Part shown: positions 4,741-5,971 of the stretch, in pieces
How the letters are laid out: the number at the start of each line of letters is the position of its first letter
Numbering within the stretch: the first letter of the stretch is position 1
Source of the DNA: Robiginitomaculum sp.
GTDB lineage: Bacteria > Pseudomonadota > Alphaproteobacteria > Caulobacterales > Maricaulaceae
Direction of reading: 5' to 3'
Assembly (NCBI GenBank): GCA_002733735.2
Contig: NVWT02000005.1
Location: 131,153 to 137,123 of the forward strand
DNA length: 5,971 nt
The notes under the pieces: generated by a model
Seen by the model: only the letters and a program-made list of their open reading frames with translations
Database searches by the model: none
Told to the model about the DNA's origin: nothing
Translations under genes and position numbers: made by a program

Positions 4741-5820
4741 AGCCGCCTGCATAGGCTTTATCCGAGCATCCAGAATTCTTCTTGAAGCGATTTCATCGGC
4801 AACTTCATTGGTTGGGCGATCTTCAGCCATGGATTTATCAAGTATTTCACCCAAGGTCTGTTCCAAACCAGCAACTTTCATTGCTACCCACTTATGATCA
4901 ATTACCCCTTGAACTTCAGGAGCAATATTGATCACACCACCGGCATTTATCACATAATCTGGCGCATATAAAATACCAGCTTTATGCAAATCAACACCCA
5001 ATGTATCGTTAGAAAGCTGATTGTTTGCCGATCCAGCAATCACTTTTGCCCGCACCTGACCGATCGTATCTTCGTTGATAACACCGCCTCTGGCACATGG
5101 AGCAAATACATCACAGCTTGTGGTAACAATGCCGTCTTTATCAGCTATGGTTGCGCCAAACTCGGCTTTGGCTTTTTGCAAAGTCTCGTCGACAATGTCC
5201 GCAACAATCAGGTTTGCGCCGGCTTTGTGAAGATCCTCACATAATCTCCATCCAACCTTGCCAAGCCCTTGAACAGCCACCGTCAACCCTTCAAAGCTGT
5301 CCGTCTTAAACGCCCGCTTGATGCAAGCGCGCATTCCTACGAACACCCCTTGGGCAGTAAATGGTGACGGATCACCCATACCGGTATCAAGTCCGACCAC
5401 ATACTTGGTGCTACGCCTAATATTACTGGCATCCTCGACACTAACATTCATATCTTCAGCAGTGATGTAACGTCCGCCAAGGCTGTCAACAGCTCTGCCA
5501 AATGCTCTAAACAGCTTTGCTCTTTCAGGGCCATCATATTTCGGATCATTATTCCAGCTTTCCGGAACCATGATAACAGCTTTACCGCCGCCAAGCTCCA
5601 AGCCAGCAAGAGAGTTTTTCAAGCTCATGCCCCGTGAAAGCCGCAAAACATCAGTTAACGCTTCGTCTGAATTACTGTAGCGAACCATGCGGCACCCCCC
5701 CAAGGCGGGACCTAAATCCGTTGAGTGAATGGCGATAATTGCCTTCATTCCGGTTAGTTTATCGACAAAGAAATGTACAGACTCATGATGCTGAAAAGCA
5801 TCGCACTCAAATACGCTCAT
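4738..5820 (-). CDS. Leucine dehydrogenase-like (Glu/Leu/Phe/Val family) amino-acid dehydrogenase
   Basis: The enzyme family catalyses NAD-dependent oxidative deamination of branched-chain or related amino acids to 2-oxoacids and ammonium, in the cytoplasm. The product has 360 residues, normal for leucine dehydrogenases. Near the N-terminus are GMKAIIAIHSTDLGPALGG and SLKN (Lys68). GGGKAVI carries Lys80, the same numbers as the substrate-binding and catalytic lysines of Bacillus leucine dehydrogenase, which supports ATG 5820 over GTG 5835. GRYITAEDMNVSVEDA follows. The NAD-binding domain has GLGKVG (185-190) and an acidic residue in IVADIV at the end of the second strand, favouring NAD. AGSANNQL and DYVINAGGVIN are also family hallmarks. 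Leucine, valine and phenylalanine preference cannot be separated by eye. The gene ends 7 nt before the phosphatase ATT, so the two probably share a transcript. Confidence 0.93.
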   Translation of the reverse strand: MSVFECDAFQHHESVHFFVDKLTGMKAIIAIHSTDLGPALGGCRMVRYSNSDEALTDVLRLSRGMSLKNSLAGLELGGGKAVIMVPESWNNDPKYDGPERAKLFRAFGRAVDSLGGRYITAEDMNVSVEDASNIRRSTKYVVGLDTGMGDPSPFTAQGVFVGMRACIKRAFKTDSFEGLTVAVQGLGKVGWRLCEDLHKAGANLIVADIVDETLQKAKAEFGATIADKDGIVTTSCDVFAPCARGGVINEDTIGQVRAKVIAGSANNQLSNDTLGVDLHKAGILYAPDYVINAGGVINIAPEVQGVIDHKWVAMKVAGLEQTLGEILDKSMAEDRPTNEVADEIASRRILDARIKPMQAA

Positions 5821-5925
5821 TACGCTCGCTCGCACTTGGCATCACAAAAGTTGTGGCCGGTTCAGTTATATTTTGCGCATAAAAGTTGCTTTTTTGATTA
5901 AAGTCTTAACCGTCAGCGCGTTGCT

Positions 5926-5940
5926 TGATAACCTGATAAC
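5926..5940. repeat. Tandem TGATAAC pair upstream of the dehydrogenase gene
   Basis: TGATAAC at 5926-5932 and 5934-5940, period 8, about 106-120 bp upstream of ATG 5820. It could be part of a regulator site or mere chance. No convincing promoter is visible in 5821-5971. Confidence 0.25.
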
Positions 5941-5971
5941 GATAGACTGCAACGGTTCCTTTTTCAAGGGT

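Noticed and set aside
4984..5244. 86-codon frame antisense to the dehydrogenase gene
   Set aside because: The dehydrogenase motifs on the other strand are unmistakable; this is an antisense shadow.

Overview
The window looks like chromosomal DNA from an alphaproteobacterium of moderate GC (mid-40s % by eye). Four observations support this: an initiator tRNA of the alphaproteobacterial type (A29:U41 in the anticodon stem, encoded CCA), a small DVRSDMVNG-type protein that I associate with that class, a leucine dehydrogenase-like enzyme, and intergenic palindromes that resemble repeats common in alphaproteobacterial genomes. I cannot name the genus. No phage, plasmid, insertion sequence or CRISPR locus is visible.

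Layout. 1-741 (+) is the 3' part of a cyclopropane-fatty-acyl-phospholipid synthase gene (cfa). 742-1457 is a 716-bp non-coding stretch rich in repeats. It holds a degenerate direct repeat with a weak terminator hairpin, two palindromes, a 20-bp perfect palindrome leading into a cluster of ACCCTT...TGGCA units, and an extended -10 promoter-like box inside an inverted repeat. 1494-2405 (+) is trhO (tRNA U34 hydroxylase, rhodanese family). It converges on 2459-2809 (-), a YffB/ArsC-like single-cysteine thioredoxin-fold protein. 3007-3083 (-) is the initiator tRNA-fMet gene, with a 22-nt fragment of its own 5' half about 60 bp upstream. 3234-3425 (-) is a conserved 63-aa protein, preceded by a possible 7-codon leader ORF. 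An AT-rich divergent intergenic region follows, then 3737-4378 (+), an XRE/S24 (CI/LexA-like) repressor. 4404-4730 (-) is a short low-molecular-weight tyrosine-phosphatase-like protein. It follows directly after 4738-5820 (-), a leucine dehydrogenase-like amino-acid dehydrogenase, and probably forms an operon with it.

How the genes relate. Most are independent housekeeping genes: membrane lipid modification, tRNA wobble modification, translation initiation and branched-chain amino-acid catabolism. The one convincing co-transcribed pair is the dehydrogenase and the phosphatase. The phosphatase reading frame has its complete CX5RS active-site loop but no ATG, GTG, TTG or CTG upstream of it before an in-frame stop. 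The best reading is a rare ATT start 7 or 10 nt after the dehydrogenase stop codon, or else a sequence error. The S24 repressor keeps its serine but has arginine where the catalytic lysine is expected, so it may not cleave itself. These two points and the ACCCTT array are the most worthwhile items. I see no clearly new multi-gene system.
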